From NCBI GenBank assembly GCA_963735115.1, contig CAVTJR010000002.1:1-64000 (forward strand): DNA of 64,000 bases, in the 5' to 3' direction. A model generated the notes under the pieces. It saw nothing but the letters and a program-made list of their open reading frames with translations, did no database searches and was not told where the DNA came from. This document shows, one piece after another, positions 42,883-51,506 of the stretch. Within the stretch, counting starts at the first letter, position 1. Each line of letters begins with the position of its first letter. The stretch is from JAKACA01 sp963735115 (GTDB lineage: Bacteria > Actinomycetota > Acidimicrobiia > Acidimicrobiales > Bog-793). The position numbers and the translations under genes are program-made.

Positions 42883-43128
42883 TTGGACGACCACGACATC
42901 GTCAAACGGATCGACGACCTCGTCGCCGAGGAGCACACGCTCCGGAACAACGCCGGCGGCGGGCGCCCGCTGACCAATGCCGATCGCGAGCGACTGCAGG
43001 AGCTCGAGGTCAAGCTCGACCAGCTGTGGGATCTGATGCGCCAGCGCCGCGCCCGCCGGGAGATGGGCGAGAACCCCGATCAGGCGCACCTCCGGCCCCC
43101 GGAGACGGTCGAGGGATACCAGCAGTAG
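42883..43128 (+). CDS. DUF2630 family protein
   Basis: An 81-residue helical protein: DDHDIVKRIDDLVAEEHTLRNN at the start, RLQELEVKLDQLWDLMRQRRA in the middle and a HLRPPETVEGY-like ending match DUF2630, common in actinobacteria and of unknown role. TTG 42883 is chosen because a near-perfect ribosome-binding site GGAGGTGA lies at 42871-42878 and the family begins with this sequence; a GTG at 42841 would add 14 unconserved residues. Confidence 0.85.
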   Translation: MDDHDIVKRIDDLVAEEHTLRNNAGGGRPLTNADRERLQELEVKLDQLWDLMRQRRARREMGENPDQAHLRPPETVEGYQQ

Positions 43129-43143
43129 CCCACTCACGCACCC

Positions 43144-43240
43144 CCGGGCGCGCGCCGGCGCGCGCCGGGCGCTAAGGCGCGGTCCCGGGGCACCAGGAGC
43201 ACCCCCGCGGGGGTACCCGGAGCGCCCCTGCCGGGGCGGG
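43144..43240. other. Very GC-rich palindromic intergenic segment
   Basis: Two abutting copies of the 10-bp palindrome GGCGCGCGCC (43147-43156 and 43157-43166) are followed by the 12-bp palindrome CCCCCGCGGGGG (43202-43213). They lie between the DUF2630 stop and the nucleotidyltransferase start. Strong hairpins could form in RNA and may end the upstream transcript, though no T-run follows. Confidence 0.55.
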
Positions 43241-43254
43241 CTACCTTGGCCTTC

Positions 43255-43980
43255 GTGGAGCACCTGGCGCGGCGACTCGCCGAGATCCCGGGCGTGCTGG
43301 CGGTCACCCTTGGCGGTTCCCGCGCCCGCGGAACGGCACGACCCGACTCCGACTGGGACTTCGGCCTCTACTACCGAGGCACGATCGACCCGGCCGACAT
43401 CGCAACTCTCGGATGGCAGGGTGAGATCTCGGGCCCGGGCGGCTGGGGCCCGGTCGTCAACGGCGGTGCCTGGCTCGTCGTCGAAGGCGAGCGCATCGAC
43501 CTGTGTTACCGGGAGCTCGACGAAGTCCTCTCCTGTGTCGCCGAAGCAGAAAGAGGGGAGTTTCGCATCCACCCCCTCGCCACCTATGTCGGAGGAATCG
43601 CCTCGTACGTGGTCGTCGGCGAGCTGGCGATCTGCAAACAGCTCGTCGGGACGCTGCCACGACCGTCGTTCCCCCACGCCCTCGCCGTCAGCGCACCGCC
43701 GAGGTGGCGCCAGCTCTCGATGATGGCGGTGCGCACGGCTCGTTCGCACGCCTCTCGAGGCGACGTCGTCGCCACCGTCTCCAACCTTGGGATCGCCGTC
43801 GTCACCGAGGCCAACGCCCGGCTCGCCGAGCGGAGGGAGTGGGCGCTCAACGAGAAGGGCATCGTCGATCGCGCCGGTCTGAGCGAGGCCCACGGCATCC
43901 TCGCCCCGCCCGGGTCCTCCCCGGCAGCACTCGGGGCCACCGTCGACGCCGTGGCCGCCGTCATCGGCCGAAGGACGTGA
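43255..43980 (+). CDS. Nucleotidyltransferase domain protein
   Basis: A 241-residue protein. The motif LGGSRARGTARPDSDWDFGLYY near the N-terminus is the polymerase-beta-like GS...D.D signature, and ERIDLCYRELDEV supplies the third acidic residue. The C-terminal helical part (PPRWRQLSMMAVRTARSHASRGDV) resembles the aminoglycoside-type or minimal nucleotidyltransferase family. It may transfer AMP to a small molecule or protein; no antitoxin or HEPN partner is adjacent. GTG 43255 is preferred over TTG 43246. Confidence 0.8.
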   Translation: MEHLARRLAEIPGVLAVTLGGSRARGTARPDSDWDFGLYYRGTIDPADIATLGWQGEISGPGGWGPVVNGGAWLVVEGERIDLCYRELDEVLSCVAEAERGEFRIHPLATYVGGIASYVVVGELAICKQLVGTLPRPSFPHALAVSAPPRWRQLSMMAVRTARSHASRGDVVATVSNLGIAVVTEANARLAERREWALNEKGIVDRAGLSEAHGILAPPGSSPAALGATVDAVAAVIGRRT

Positions 43981-44017
43981 GCTGATCGTCCAGGTGGCAC
44001 CGCACTAGTCTCCGCCG

Positions 44018-45487
44018 ATGCCACCCGACCGCCGGTCTCGGAGCGCCGTCAAGCGCCACGAGGTGCCGGCCTGGTGGCGCGACGCCAAGCTCGGGATCTT
44101 CGTGCACTGGACTCCGGCTTCCGTGCCCGCCTTCGCGCCGGTCGACGCTGACATGGGCGAGCTCCTGGCCCGCCGCCACCCGGCGGCGATGGCCTGGTCA
44201 CCGTATGCCGAGTGGTACGAAAACTCCCTGCGCTTTCCCGGCAGCCCGGCGGCTCTTCATCATTCCGAGATCTATGGGAGCCGCCCCTACAGCGAGTTCG
44301 CCGGCGAGTGGGAGGCGGCCCTCGCCGGCTGGGATCCGGACGGCTGGGCGGCGCGCTTCGCCGCCTGCGGGGCTCGTTACGTCGTCCTCGTGACCAAGCA
44401 CCACGACGGCTACTGCCTGTGGCCGACGGAGGTCGTCAACGAGCGCCGGCCTGGCTGGCACTGCCGCCGCGACGTCGTCGGGGAGCTGGCGCAGGCGGTT
44501 CGCGGCCAGGGGATGCGCTTCGGCGTCTACTACTCGGGCGGGCTCGATTGGACGTTCAACGACCATCCGATCGGATCGTTCAGCGACCTGTTGCGTGCCC
44601 AACCCCGCGGCGCCTACATCGACTACGCCGAGGCGCAGGTACGCGAGCTGATCGCCCGCTACCGGCCGAGCGTGCTCTGGAACGACATCTCGTGGCCGAC
44701 GGCATCGGGCCGGCTGGCCGCCCTCCTCTCGTCCTACTACCGCGACGTGCCCGATGGTGTCGTCAACGATCGCTTCATGCCATGGTCGCCGCTCTGGCGG
44801 TTGGCCCAGACGCGCTCGGGTGGCGAGCTGATCGACCGGGCCGTTGCCCGTGGCGCTCGGGCCGCCACAGGCATCATCCCCCCGAAACCCCCCTTCTTCG
44901 ACGTGCGCACGCCGGAGTACACGGTCTTCCCGACCGCCCAGCGACACGCCTGGGAGTGTGTCCGCGGCATCGACCGGAGCTTCGGGCACAACGAGGCCTC
45001 CCGCGAGGACGACTTCCTGCGGCGCGACGAACTCCTGTGGTCCTTCGTCGACATCGCCTCCAAAGGAGGCAACCTCCTCCTCAACGTGGGTCCCAGGGGG
45101 GAGGACGCCACGATCGCGCCGGCGCAGCTCAAACGGCTCGACTGGCTGGGCGAGTTCACCGAGGCCAACGGAGCGGCGCTCTACGGGACGCGACCTTGGG
45201 TGCAGGCTGAGGGGTCGGCCCACCTTGCGGAGATCCGCTACACCGCTCGGGACCGCGACGTCTACGCTTTCGTGCGCCCAGCGCCAGGAGTGCCGGCTGT
45301 GTCGCAGGTCACGCTCACCGAGATCGACGCCGGTCCCGCCTCGACCGTGAGCGACGTCAGCGGCGCCCGTCTCGTCGCCTCGAGGGGTGCTCGCGGCCTT
45401 GTCGTCTCGCTCGGGGTACCAGCGACGGGCGATCGCCCGGTCGCCGTCGTGGTGAGCAGCGCAACGGCCCGCCCGACGCCTGCTTGA
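44018..45487 (+). CDS. Alpha-L-fucosidase (GH29)
   Basis: A 489-residue glycoside hydrolase. KLGIFVHWTPASVPAF, YVVLVTKHHDGYCLWP and GVYYSGGLDW follow the GH29 barrel order; the nucleophile Asp is in VLWNDISWP (about residue 222), and SKGGNLLLNVGPRGED ends the catalytic domain. A C-terminal beta-sandwich of about 80 residues follows. No signal peptide is visible, so it would act on imported fucosides. The acid/base residue is not assigned. No sugar transporter is nearby. Confidence 0.9.
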   Translation: MPPDRRSRSAVKRHEVPAWWRDAKLGIFVHWTPASVPAFAPVDADMGELLARRHPAAMAWSPYAEWYENSLRFPGSPAALHHSEIYGSRPYSEFAGEWEAALAGWDPDGWAARFAACGARYVVLVTKHHDGYCLWPTEVVNERRPGWHCRRDVVGELAQAVRGQGMRFGVYYSGGLDWTFNDHPIGSFSDLLRAQPRGAYIDYAEAQVRELIARYRPSVLWNDISWPTASGRLAALLSSYYRDVPDGVVNDRFMPWSPLWRLAQTRSGGELIDRAVARGARAATGIIPPKPPFFDVRTPEYTVFPTAQRHAWECVRGIDRSFGHNEASREDDFLRRDELLWSFVDIASKGGNLLLNVGPRGEDATIAPAQLKRLDWLGEFTEANGAALYGTRPWVQAEGSAHLAEIRYTARDRDVYAFVRPAPGVPAVSQVTLTEIDAGPASTVSDVSGARLVASRGARGLVVSLGVPATGDRPVAVVVSSATARPTPA

Positions 45488-45636
45488 TTCGCCTTCGCCT
45501 CGCTTCCGCGGCGCAACCGCCTGCCCGTCGCCTGCCTGCGCCTCGCTTTGAGCGACGCTGACCGGGCTGCCGGCGTGCGGCCGGCCCGTCCGCCCGCCGG
45601 CACGGGAGGCAGGACCGGTCTGCCTTCAGCACCCTC

Positions 45637-45653
45637 TTGCATCCAGCTCGCAT
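45637..45653. promoter_or_regulatory. Candidate Nur (nickel-responsive Fur) box upstream of the nickel transporter
   Basis: TTGCAT-N5-TCGCAT resembles the Streptomyces Nur box TTGCAA-N5-TTGCAA, matching 5 and 4 of 6 positions with the right spacing. It lies 87 bases before the transporter ATG, and the second gene of the operon encodes a Fur-family protein. The match is weak, so this is only a candidate. The rest of 45488-45739 contains no gene. Confidence 0.35.
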
Positions 45654-45739
45654 TTCTGCCAGGCTCTCGGCCGAAGCTCCCGCAACTGCCTGGCGGAAAC
45701 GGCGCCGTCGATCAGGCACCTCGAGCGAGGACTTGACCC

Positions 45740-47029
45740 ATGGACACGACATCGACGGCACGGACCCGGATCACCCAGATGCGGCAGTCCCTCACCCCCT
45801 CTGAATGGCATCGCACGGGGCTGATGTTCGCCTCGATCCTGCTGCTGCACGTGCTCGGATTCGGCATCCTCATCATCTTCGTGCTGCCGAGTCACTACAA
45901 GGGTCTTGGCATCGGCATCACCATCCTCGCCTACACCCTGGGGCTTCGCCACGCCTTTGATGCCGACCACATCTCGGCCATCGACAACACCACCCGCAAG
46001 CTCATGGCGGACCGGCATGGCACGAGCGAGAAGCGCCCTCTCTCGGTTGGCTACTTCTTCTCGCTCGGCCATTCGACGATCGTCGTCGCCATCGGTGCCG
46101 GCCTCGTCATCGCCGAAAAGGCCGTCTACGGAGCCGTCTCGAACCGCGGTTCCGGGCTGGAGCAGTTCGGTGGCGTCTTCGGCACGATCGTCTCGGCCTC
46201 GTTCCTCTACCTCATCGCTCTGCTGAACATCGTCATTCTCGTCGGGATCCTCCGGGTGTTCCGCTCGATGCGGAGGGGTGACTACGACGAGGAAGAGCTC
46301 GAACGGCAGCTGCAGTCTCGCGGGCTCATGTACCGGTTCTTCGGGAAGTGGATGAGGTCGATCACAAAGGAATGGCAGATGTACCCGGTCGGAGTGGTCT
46401 TCGGCCTCGGTTTCGACACGGCGACCGAGGTCGCCCTGCTCGCCACGACGGCGATCCTCGCCAAAGAGGCTCTCCCTTGGTACTCGATCATGTGCCTGCC
46501 AATCCTGTTCACGGCAGGTATGACGATGATGGACACGCTCGACGGCTGCTTCATGAACATCGCCTACGGGTGGGCCTTCTTCAACCCCGTGCGGAAGGTG
46601 TACTACAACCTGGCGATCACCGGGCTGTCCGTCGGGATCTGCTTCTTCATCGGCACCGTCGAAGTGCTCGGCCTCCTGCCCATGGAGCTGCATCTGAGAG
46701 GTCACTTCTGGGTCGACATGGCTGGCTTCGACATCAACAAGGCAGGCTTTGTGATTGTCGGCATGTTCGTTGTCACCTGGGCAGGTGCGGTCGCCATCTG
46801 GCGGCTCGGGAGGGTGGAGGAACGCTGGAGCTCCCACCTCAAGGCGAGCGAGCTGGCGCCGTCCGAGGCCATCTCGTTGTCGGCATGCCGCGACGGCCGC
46901 TCGCTGACGGCCGAGCCGGTGGGGCTCCCGACGCCTGCGGGCGTGTCAGGGCTGGCGCACGACAGCTCTGGCGGTCGAGGCGGCTTGCCACAGGAAGCAG
47001 GCGTTGGTCGTCGTAGGCTTGATCAGTGA
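45740..47029 (+). CDS. NiCoT-family nickel/cobalt permease (HoxN/NixA type)
   Basis: A 429-residue permease with about eight spans. The family signature RHAFDADHISAIDN is at residues 70-83, and the LGFDTATEVALL and DTLDGCFM motifs follow at the expected places. It imports Ni2+ or Co2+, for example for urease, hydrogenase or cobalamin. The last 70 residues after the final span are hydrophilic. Its stop overlaps the GTG of a Fur-family gene by 4 bases, linking uptake to metal sensing. The C-terminal part closely resembles a remnant at 59045-59248. Confidence 0.92.
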   Translation: MDTTSTARTRITQMRQSLTPSEWHRTGLMFASILLLHVLGFGILIIFVLPSHYKGLGIGITILAYTLGLRHAFDADHISAIDNTTRKLMADRHGTSEKRPLSVGYFFSLGHSTIVVAIGAGLVIAEKAVYGAVSNRGSGLEQFGGVFGTIVSASFLYLIALLNIVILVGILRVFRSMRRGDYDEEELERQLQSRGLMYRFFGKWMRSITKEWQMYPVGVVFGLGFDTATEVALLATTAILAKEALPWYSIMCLPILFTAGMTMMDTLDGCFMNIAYGWAFFNPVRKVYYNLAITGLSVGICFFIGTVEVLGLLPMELHLRGHFWVDMAGFDINKAGFVIVGMFVVTWAGAVAIWRLGRVEERWSSHLKASELAPSEAISLSACRDGRSLTAEPVGLPTPAGVSGLAHDSSGGRGGLPQEAGVGRRRLDQ

Positions 47030-47469
47030 CCACCGCCCCGGCACGGACCCCCTCCGAGATGGTCGATGCCGTGCTCACCCTCCTGCGAGCGCAGGGCGGA
47101 AGGGTGACAACCGCTCGGCGTCAGCTGCTCGAGGCGTTGTTCACCTCAGTGGATCATCGAACGGCGGAGGAGCTGGCAGCCGAAGTGCAGTCACGGGCGC
47201 CGGACATCCACCTGTCCACGATCTATCGAAACCTCGACGAACTCGAGCGCCTCGGCGTGATCGTCCACACGCACCTCGGGCACGGCCCCGCCACCTACCA
47301 CTTGGCATCGTCCGCTCACGGCCACCTCGTCTGCGAGCGCTGCGGTGCCACGCTCGAGGCGCCCGAGGAGCTCTTCCGCGGCTTGTCCCGTGGCGCACAG
47401 ACGCGCTTCGGGTTCAACATCGACCCGCGCCACTTTGCCGTCCTCGGGCGCTGCAGCGAGTGCTCCTGA
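47026..47469 (+). CDS. nur: Fur-family metalloregulator, probably Nur-like
   Basis: A 147-residue Fur-type repressor. The winged helix includes RVTTARRQLLEAL and DIHLSTIYRNLDEL (recognition helix), followed by HGHLVCERCG, the regulatory metal site region, with structural zinc cysteines CERC and the C-terminal CSEC. Whether it senses nickel, iron or zinc cannot be read directly; coupling to the nickel transporter (GTGA overlap) suggests nickel. Regulation of its own operon through a site near 45637 is possible. Confidence 0.82.
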   Translation: MTTAPARTPSEMVDAVLTLLRAQGGRVTTARRQLLEALFTSVDHRTAEELAAEVQSRAPDIHLSTIYRNLDELERLGVIVHTHLGHGPATYHLASSAHGHLVCERCGATLEAPEELFRGLSRGAQTRFGFNIDPRHFAVLGRCSECS

Positions 47470-47585
47470 TCGAAGTCCGGCGCGTCACCGAGGCGTGGCG
47501 CTACCAGGTGCCGGCGGCCCTCAGAAAAGCTCGGGCAGAGCCGTAAGGGCTGACGACGGCGACGCGGCCCTGGGGCCGCGAGGGC

Positions 47586-48398
47586 TCAGCCGAGAAGATG
47601 CTCCACCTCGTTGGCGGCGCTCCTGGTCAGGCCGGTGAGCTCGAGGGTGCTGCTCGAGAGCGCCCGCCCGACGCCGAGCTCTCGGCCGTCGGCCACGGCG
47701 ACCACGCCTGCAGGCCCGCGCAGCAGGTTGAAGGCTGAACGCGGAGAGCGCAGCGTGATCGTGACGGTGAAGGTCCCGCCTTGGGATGCGACGGATCGGA
47801 CTCGGGCGACCTCGTCGCGTTCGAGCACCGCCACGAGCGGACCGAGGCGGCCATCTCCCGTCGGCACTCTCAACCCGATTCCGTGCTTTGGCGAGCTCGC
47901 CTGGGGCGCAAGGACCGACTGGGCGGGCGCGCCGGCGGCGGTGGTCGTCGAACTCGAAGAGCTCGCCCCCCCGGTTCCCAGGAGCTCCAGGCCGAGGCCA
48001 CCGATCACGCCGGCGGCGAGGACGATGCTGGCGGCGATCCCGACGGCCCGTAGCCGTCGCCGAGGGCGTGCAGGAACGAGGCGCCGAGGTGAGACGACGT
48101 CGCCCACGCTGGGCGCACCGGCGTCCTCGGCGTCCTCGGCGCCGGCGACGGCGGCGAGGGCAGTGGCAACCGTCTCGGAACGAGCCTCCGCAGATACCGG
48201 CGCCTGCAGGCCCCGCACGAGGTCGCGGACCTCGGCCAGGCTCGAACGCTCGTGGCGGCAGATCGCACACGAGTCGGCGTGCTCGAGCACCTGACGCGAA
48301 CGTTCCGAGTCGAGCTCGCCATCGATGAGGGCGGAGAGCTCCTCGGACGACGGGTGCTCGGCGGGTGGCGTCATCGGAGGGTTGGGGTGGTCGGTCAT
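47586..48398 (-). CDS. Anti-sigma factor, zf-HC2/ZAS type
   Basis: A 270-residue single-span protein. The N-terminal zinc-binding anti-sigma domain has HADSCAICRHE (H-x3-C-x2-C), one membrane segment follows (VGIAASIVLAAGVIGGLGL, about residues 120-140), and the extracytoplasmic part is Ser/Thr-rich and then folded. It should hold the ECF sigma factor at the membrane until a signal arrives. Its ATG overlaps the sigma stop codon by 4 bases. A shorter stretch (47470-47585) separates it from the convergent nur gene. Confidence 0.87.
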   Translation of the reverse strand: MTDHPNPPMTPPAEHPSSEELSALIDGELDSERSRQVLEHADSCAICRHERSSLAEVRDLVRGLQAPVSAEARSETVATALAAVAGAEDAEDAGAPSVGDVVSPRRLVPARPRRRLRAVGIAASIVLAAGVIGGLGLELLGTGGASSSSSTTTAAGAPAQSVLAPQASSPKHGIGLRVPTGDGRLGPLVAVLERDEVARVRSVASQGGTFTVTITLRSPRSAFNLLRGPAGVVAVADGRELGVGRALSSSTLELTGLTRSAANEVEHLLG

Positions 48399-49150
48399 GA
48401 TTGTGCCTCGTCATCTTCGACGTGCGGCGAGGTCATTGCATCGCGTTGCGGTCTCGTTACGGGCCGCGACGCTCCCCGCCGCTCGCGCAGGACCTCCGCC
48501 AGGGCGGCCCGGCCGCGGAAGATGCGTGAGCGGACGGTGCCGATCGGGACTCCGAGAACCTCGCTGATCTCGGCGTAGTCGAGCTCGGCAATGTCTCTCA
48601 ACACGACGGCGAGGCGTTGCTCTTCCGGTAGTCGCTCGAGCGCCGCCGTGATGACGATTCGGTCCGTGACCGGCCCTGCCACGTGGTCAGCACGGGAGGC
48701 GACCTCGCCGTACGCAGCCTCGCCCCGCTCGTGCAGGCGGTCCCCCAGGACGATCGGCCGGCGTTTTCTCCGGCGAAGCTCGTCGAGGGCGGCGTTCGTC
48801 GCCACGCGAAAGCACCACGTCGAGAACGAGCTCCTACCGTCGAAGGCCTTCAGACCTCGGGCGATGGCGATCATCGCCTCCTGGGTGGCGTCGCGGGCGT
48901 CCTCGTCGTTCGAGAGGATGCGGCGGCACACGGCGTAGCAGCGGTCGTAGTGAGCCGTCAGCAGCCGGCCGAGCGCCTCTCGGTCCCCCCCGCAGGCTTC
49001 TGCCAACAGGGCCGCATCCTCGGAACGCCTGTCAGCGCAGATGACCCAGCGTAGGCGAGCCGGGTTTCCGGGAACTCGCAACCCCGTGGCTTCGTCAGAG
49101 GATCCAAAAGGGCCTGAGCGAATGCCCGCCGTCGGAGGAGCCATAGCCAT
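48395..49150 (-). CDS. ECF-type RNA polymerase sigma factor
   Basis: A 251-residue sigma70-family factor. Region 2 spans LLTAHYDRCYAVCRRIL to FSTWCFRVATNAALDELRRRKRR, and region 4 is ALERLPEEQRLAVVLRDIAEL with YAEISEVLGVPIGTVRSRIFRGR. The annotated ATG 49150 overlaps the start and ribosome site of the divergent lipoprotein gene, and the first 40 residues are unconserved, so initiation is probably further in (for example the TTG at 49081). It forms an operon with its anti-sigma factor through an ATGA overlap. Confidence 0.87.
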   Translation of the reverse strand: MAMAPPTAGIRSGPFGSSDEATGLRVPGNPARLRWVICADRRSEDAALLAEACGGDREALGRLLTAHYDRCYAVCRRILSNDEDARDATQEAMIAIARGLKAFDGRSSFSTWCFRVATNAALDELRRRKRRPIVLGDRLHERGEAAYGEVASRADHVAGPVTDRIVITAALERLPEEQRLAVVLRDIAELDYAEISEVLGVPIGTVRSRIFRGRAALAEVLRERRGASRPVTRPQRDAMTSPHVEDDEAQS

Positions 49151-50087
49151 GAGACCGCCTCACCGCACCGCCATCGCAGTGATCTCGCTCGTCTTCGCGG
49201 GAGGAGGTGTGCTCGCCGGTTGCGCCGGCGTCTCGAGCTCCTCGAGCTCCAGCCCGTCGACGACCGAAGTCGCTACGCCTGAGGCCGGCGTGGGCGGGCA
49301 AGTGCCGACCCGCTCGGCGAGCGGCCACGCCCTCGGAGGAGCAGTCAAGGCCAATGCGGTCGGCCAATCTGTCTCGCCGGCCGCCCCGCTCGTCATCCGA
49401 ACCGGAACCGTGACCCTCGGAGTGCCGAAGCCTCACATCGTCGAGATCTTCAATCGCGTGTCGAACGCGGCGACATCGATGGGGGGTTTCGTGGCCTCGT
49501 CGTCCAGCAACGAAGTGGGAGATGCCAGCGGTGCAGAGCTCGTCGTGAGAGTTCCGGGCAGCGACTTCGGCGCCCTCGTCGCTCGCGTCGACTCGTTCGG
49601 AAAGGTGCAGGCACAATCCGAGAACGGCCAGGACGTGACGGGCGAGAGCATCGATATCGAAGCGAGCCTGGCGAATCTGAACAGCGAGGAGAACGCCTTA
49701 CGGGCCCTTCTCTCCCGCGCCGGGTCGATCCCAGCCATCCTCCAGGTACAGGATCAGCTCTTCGGGGTGGAAGGCGACATCGAGCAGCTGGACGCGCAGG
49801 AGAGCTCTCTGATCGACCGGGCCACGTTCGCCACCCTCACCGTCCAGCTCTCGCCGCTGGCGCCGCACCTCGTACCGAAGCCCAAGCCAAAGCCGGAGAA
49901 CGCCTTCGTGCGAGCCGCAAAGCTCGCCGCTCACAACACCACCGTGGCCGTGCGGGCCGTCGTGGTGGCACTCGGCTGGGCCTTCCCCCTCATCGTGCTC
50001 TCGGCTCTCGCGCTGGCGGGCTGGCGGATGAGGCGCCGCGTCGGCCGCCGGCAACCACCAGCTCCGAGCATGCCCACGAGCGTGTAG
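49149..50087 (+). CDS. DUF4349 lipoprotein
   Basis: A 312-residue exported protein. The lipoprotein signal AVISLVFAGGGVLAGC ends at Cys 25 and is followed by a Ser-rich linker. The core (VIRTGTVTLGVPKPHIVEIFNRV, VVRVPGSDFGALVARVDSFG, DIEASLANLNSEENALRALL) matches DUF4349, and a single C-terminal span (AVVVALGWAFPLIVLSALALAG) is typical. ATG 49149 has GGAGGAG upstream. It is divergent from the sigma/anti-sigma pair, which may control it, suggesting an envelope-stress role; this is inference. Confidence 0.88.
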   Translation: MRPPHRTAIAVISLVFAGGGVLAGCAGVSSSSSSSPSTTEVATPEAGVGGQVPTRSASGHALGGAVKANAVGQSVSPAAPLVIRTGTVTLGVPKPHIVEIFNRVSNAATSMGGFVASSSSNEVGDASGAELVVRVPGSDFGALVARVDSFGKVQAQSENGQDVTGESIDIEASLANLNSEENALRALLSRAGSIPAILQVQDQLFGVEGDIEQLDAQESSLIDRATFATLTVQLSPLAPHLVPKPKPKPENAFVRAAKLAAHNTTVAVRAVVVALGWAFPLIVLSALALAGWRMRRRVGRRQPPAPSMPTSV

Positions 50088-50106
50088 GTGGCCGGCGCTG
50101 GCGTGA

Positions 50107-51495
50107 TTACTTCGACAGCTTGAGGAGCTCCGCGATCCCGTCCTCGATGCCGATGGCGAGGACATCGATATCGGCCGTGGTGTCGAAGTCGCCCGTGACG
50201 CCGAAAGCCACCCTGCCGTTGTAGGACGTGATGGCCACGCCGATCCGCACGCCATGAGCGATGGGGACGAAGGGCAGGTACTCGAGCATCTCCCGCCCGG
50301 CCAGATAGAGCGGGAACTGCGGCCCGGGGACGTTCGTCGTGACGGTGTTGATGCTGTGCTGAGGCACCCTCCGCAGGAGCGCCATGGCCGCCCGTTCGCC
50401 GAGGGCCACTCCCACGAAGGGCGTCAGCTCGCCGAGAGCCGTCAGGCCTTCGCCCGCCAAGGTCTGGTGCGAGCCTTTGAGGTCGTCCATCTGCTTGCGG
50501 ATGCTCGCCAACCGCTCCAGCGGGTCGTCGACGGCAACCGGCAGATCCGCGAAGAGGGCCGAAACCCGGTTGTTGTAGGTCCCATGCTCCTCCTCCCGCC
50601 GGACAGAGACGGGGACGAGCGAGCGCACGACGATCTTGTCGACAGGTTCGCCCCTGCCGAGGAGCAGCTCACGAAACCCTCCGGCGATGACAGCGAGGAT
50701 CGCGTCGTTGACGGTCCCGCCGAAGCTGCGGCGGATGGCCTTGAGATCATCGAGCTCGGCGCTCGCCCAGGTCCAGCGACGGTTCGGGCCGATGTTGCCG
50801 ACGATCGAGCTTGGCTCGGTGGGAGCGAACCGCCGGGCGTAGGAGCCGACGCCATCGGCGAGCTCCCGCAGCTGGGTGACCGCTCGGCCGGGCGCCTGCA
50901 GCACCCGCCTCACCGCCTGGAACTGCTCGTACGGGCTGACGGCGAGATCGACGAGGGCATCGGCCGCCAGGTGAAGGTTCGACGGCGCCGGCTGGGGGAT
51001 CCAGGCATCGGCCGGTGCGGGATGCGCGCCCGGCTCCCGATCGAGCATCACGGCGAGCAGGTCGGTGCCCGACACGCCGTCCGCCATGCAGTGGTGGATC
51101 TTGCTGATCAAGCCCCATCGGTCGCCCTCGAGCCCCTCGATGATCCAGGCCTCCCAGAGGGGGCGGCGGCGGTCGAGCTCCTGGGACATGATGCGGCCCA
51201 TCAAGTGCCGAAGCTCCGCCGGCCCTCCCGGAGCAGGAAGAGCGGTGTGACGCACGTGGTACTCCAGATTGAAGTGTGGATCGTCCGCCCAGACGGGTCG
51301 GGCGAGCTCGAAGGGCACGAAGCGCACGACCTGGCGGTACCGCGGCACCTGGCCGAGCTTGGCCGACATGGCCGCCACGACCTCCTCATAGTCGGGCGGC
51401 GGGCCCGCGAACACGGCGCAGGATGCGATGTGCATGTGGGTGATGCCGTCCTCGAGGAAGAGGAAGGAGGCATCCAGCGGGCCGAGCCGTTCCAT
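50107..51495 (-). CDS. Wax ester synthase/diacylglycerol acyltransferase (WS/DGAT), second of three
   Basis: A 462-residue acyltransferase. It opens LGPLDASFLFLEDG, the catalytic motif is HHCMADG, preceded by RRPLWEAWIIEGLEG, and NDAILAVIAGGFRELLL and NVPGPQFPLYLAGREM follow. It makes triacylglycerol or wax esters from acyl-CoA. ATG 51495 gives the canonical start. It is 11 bases downstream of the third WS/DGAT gene on the same strand, so the two form an operon. It is more similar in layout to the copy at 19792 than to its immediate neighbour. Confidence 0.92.
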   Translation of the reverse strand: MERLGPLDASFLFLEDGITHMHIASCAVFAGPPPDYEEVVAAMSAKLGQVPRYRQVVRFVPFELARPVWADDPHFNLEYHVRHTALPAPGGPAELRHLMGRIMSQELDRRRPLWEAWIIEGLEGDRWGLISKIHHCMADGVSGTDLLAVMLDREPGAHPAPADAWIPQPAPSNLHLAADALVDLAVSPYEQFQAVRRVLQAPGRAVTQLRELADGVGSYARRFAPTEPSSIVGNIGPNRRWTWASAELDDLKAIRRSFGGTVNDAILAVIAGGFRELLLGRGEPVDKIVVRSLVPVSVRREEEHGTYNNRVSALFADLPVAVDDPLERLASIRKQMDDLKGSHQTLAGEGLTALGELTPFVGVALGERAAMALLRRVPQHSINTVTTNVPGPQFPLYLAGREMLEYLPFVPIAHGVRIGVAITSYNGRVAFGVTGDFDTTADIDVLAIGIEDGIAELLKLSK

Positions 51496-51506
51496 GGCGT
51501 CCCGCC

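Noticed and set aside
42460..43893. A 477-codon minus-strand frame spanning several genes
   Set aside because: It covers the small Lys-rich gene in another frame and is antisense to DUF2630 and the nucleotidyltransferase, with no recognisable domain.
45488..45739. Possible cobalamin riboswitch before the Ni/Co permease
   Set aside because: The conserved B12-box elements are not visible; only a weak Nur-like site remains.
45626..46837. A 403-codon minus-strand frame rich in Asp, Glu and His
   Set aside because: It is exactly antisense to the NiCoT permease and mirrors its codon pattern; no family similarity.
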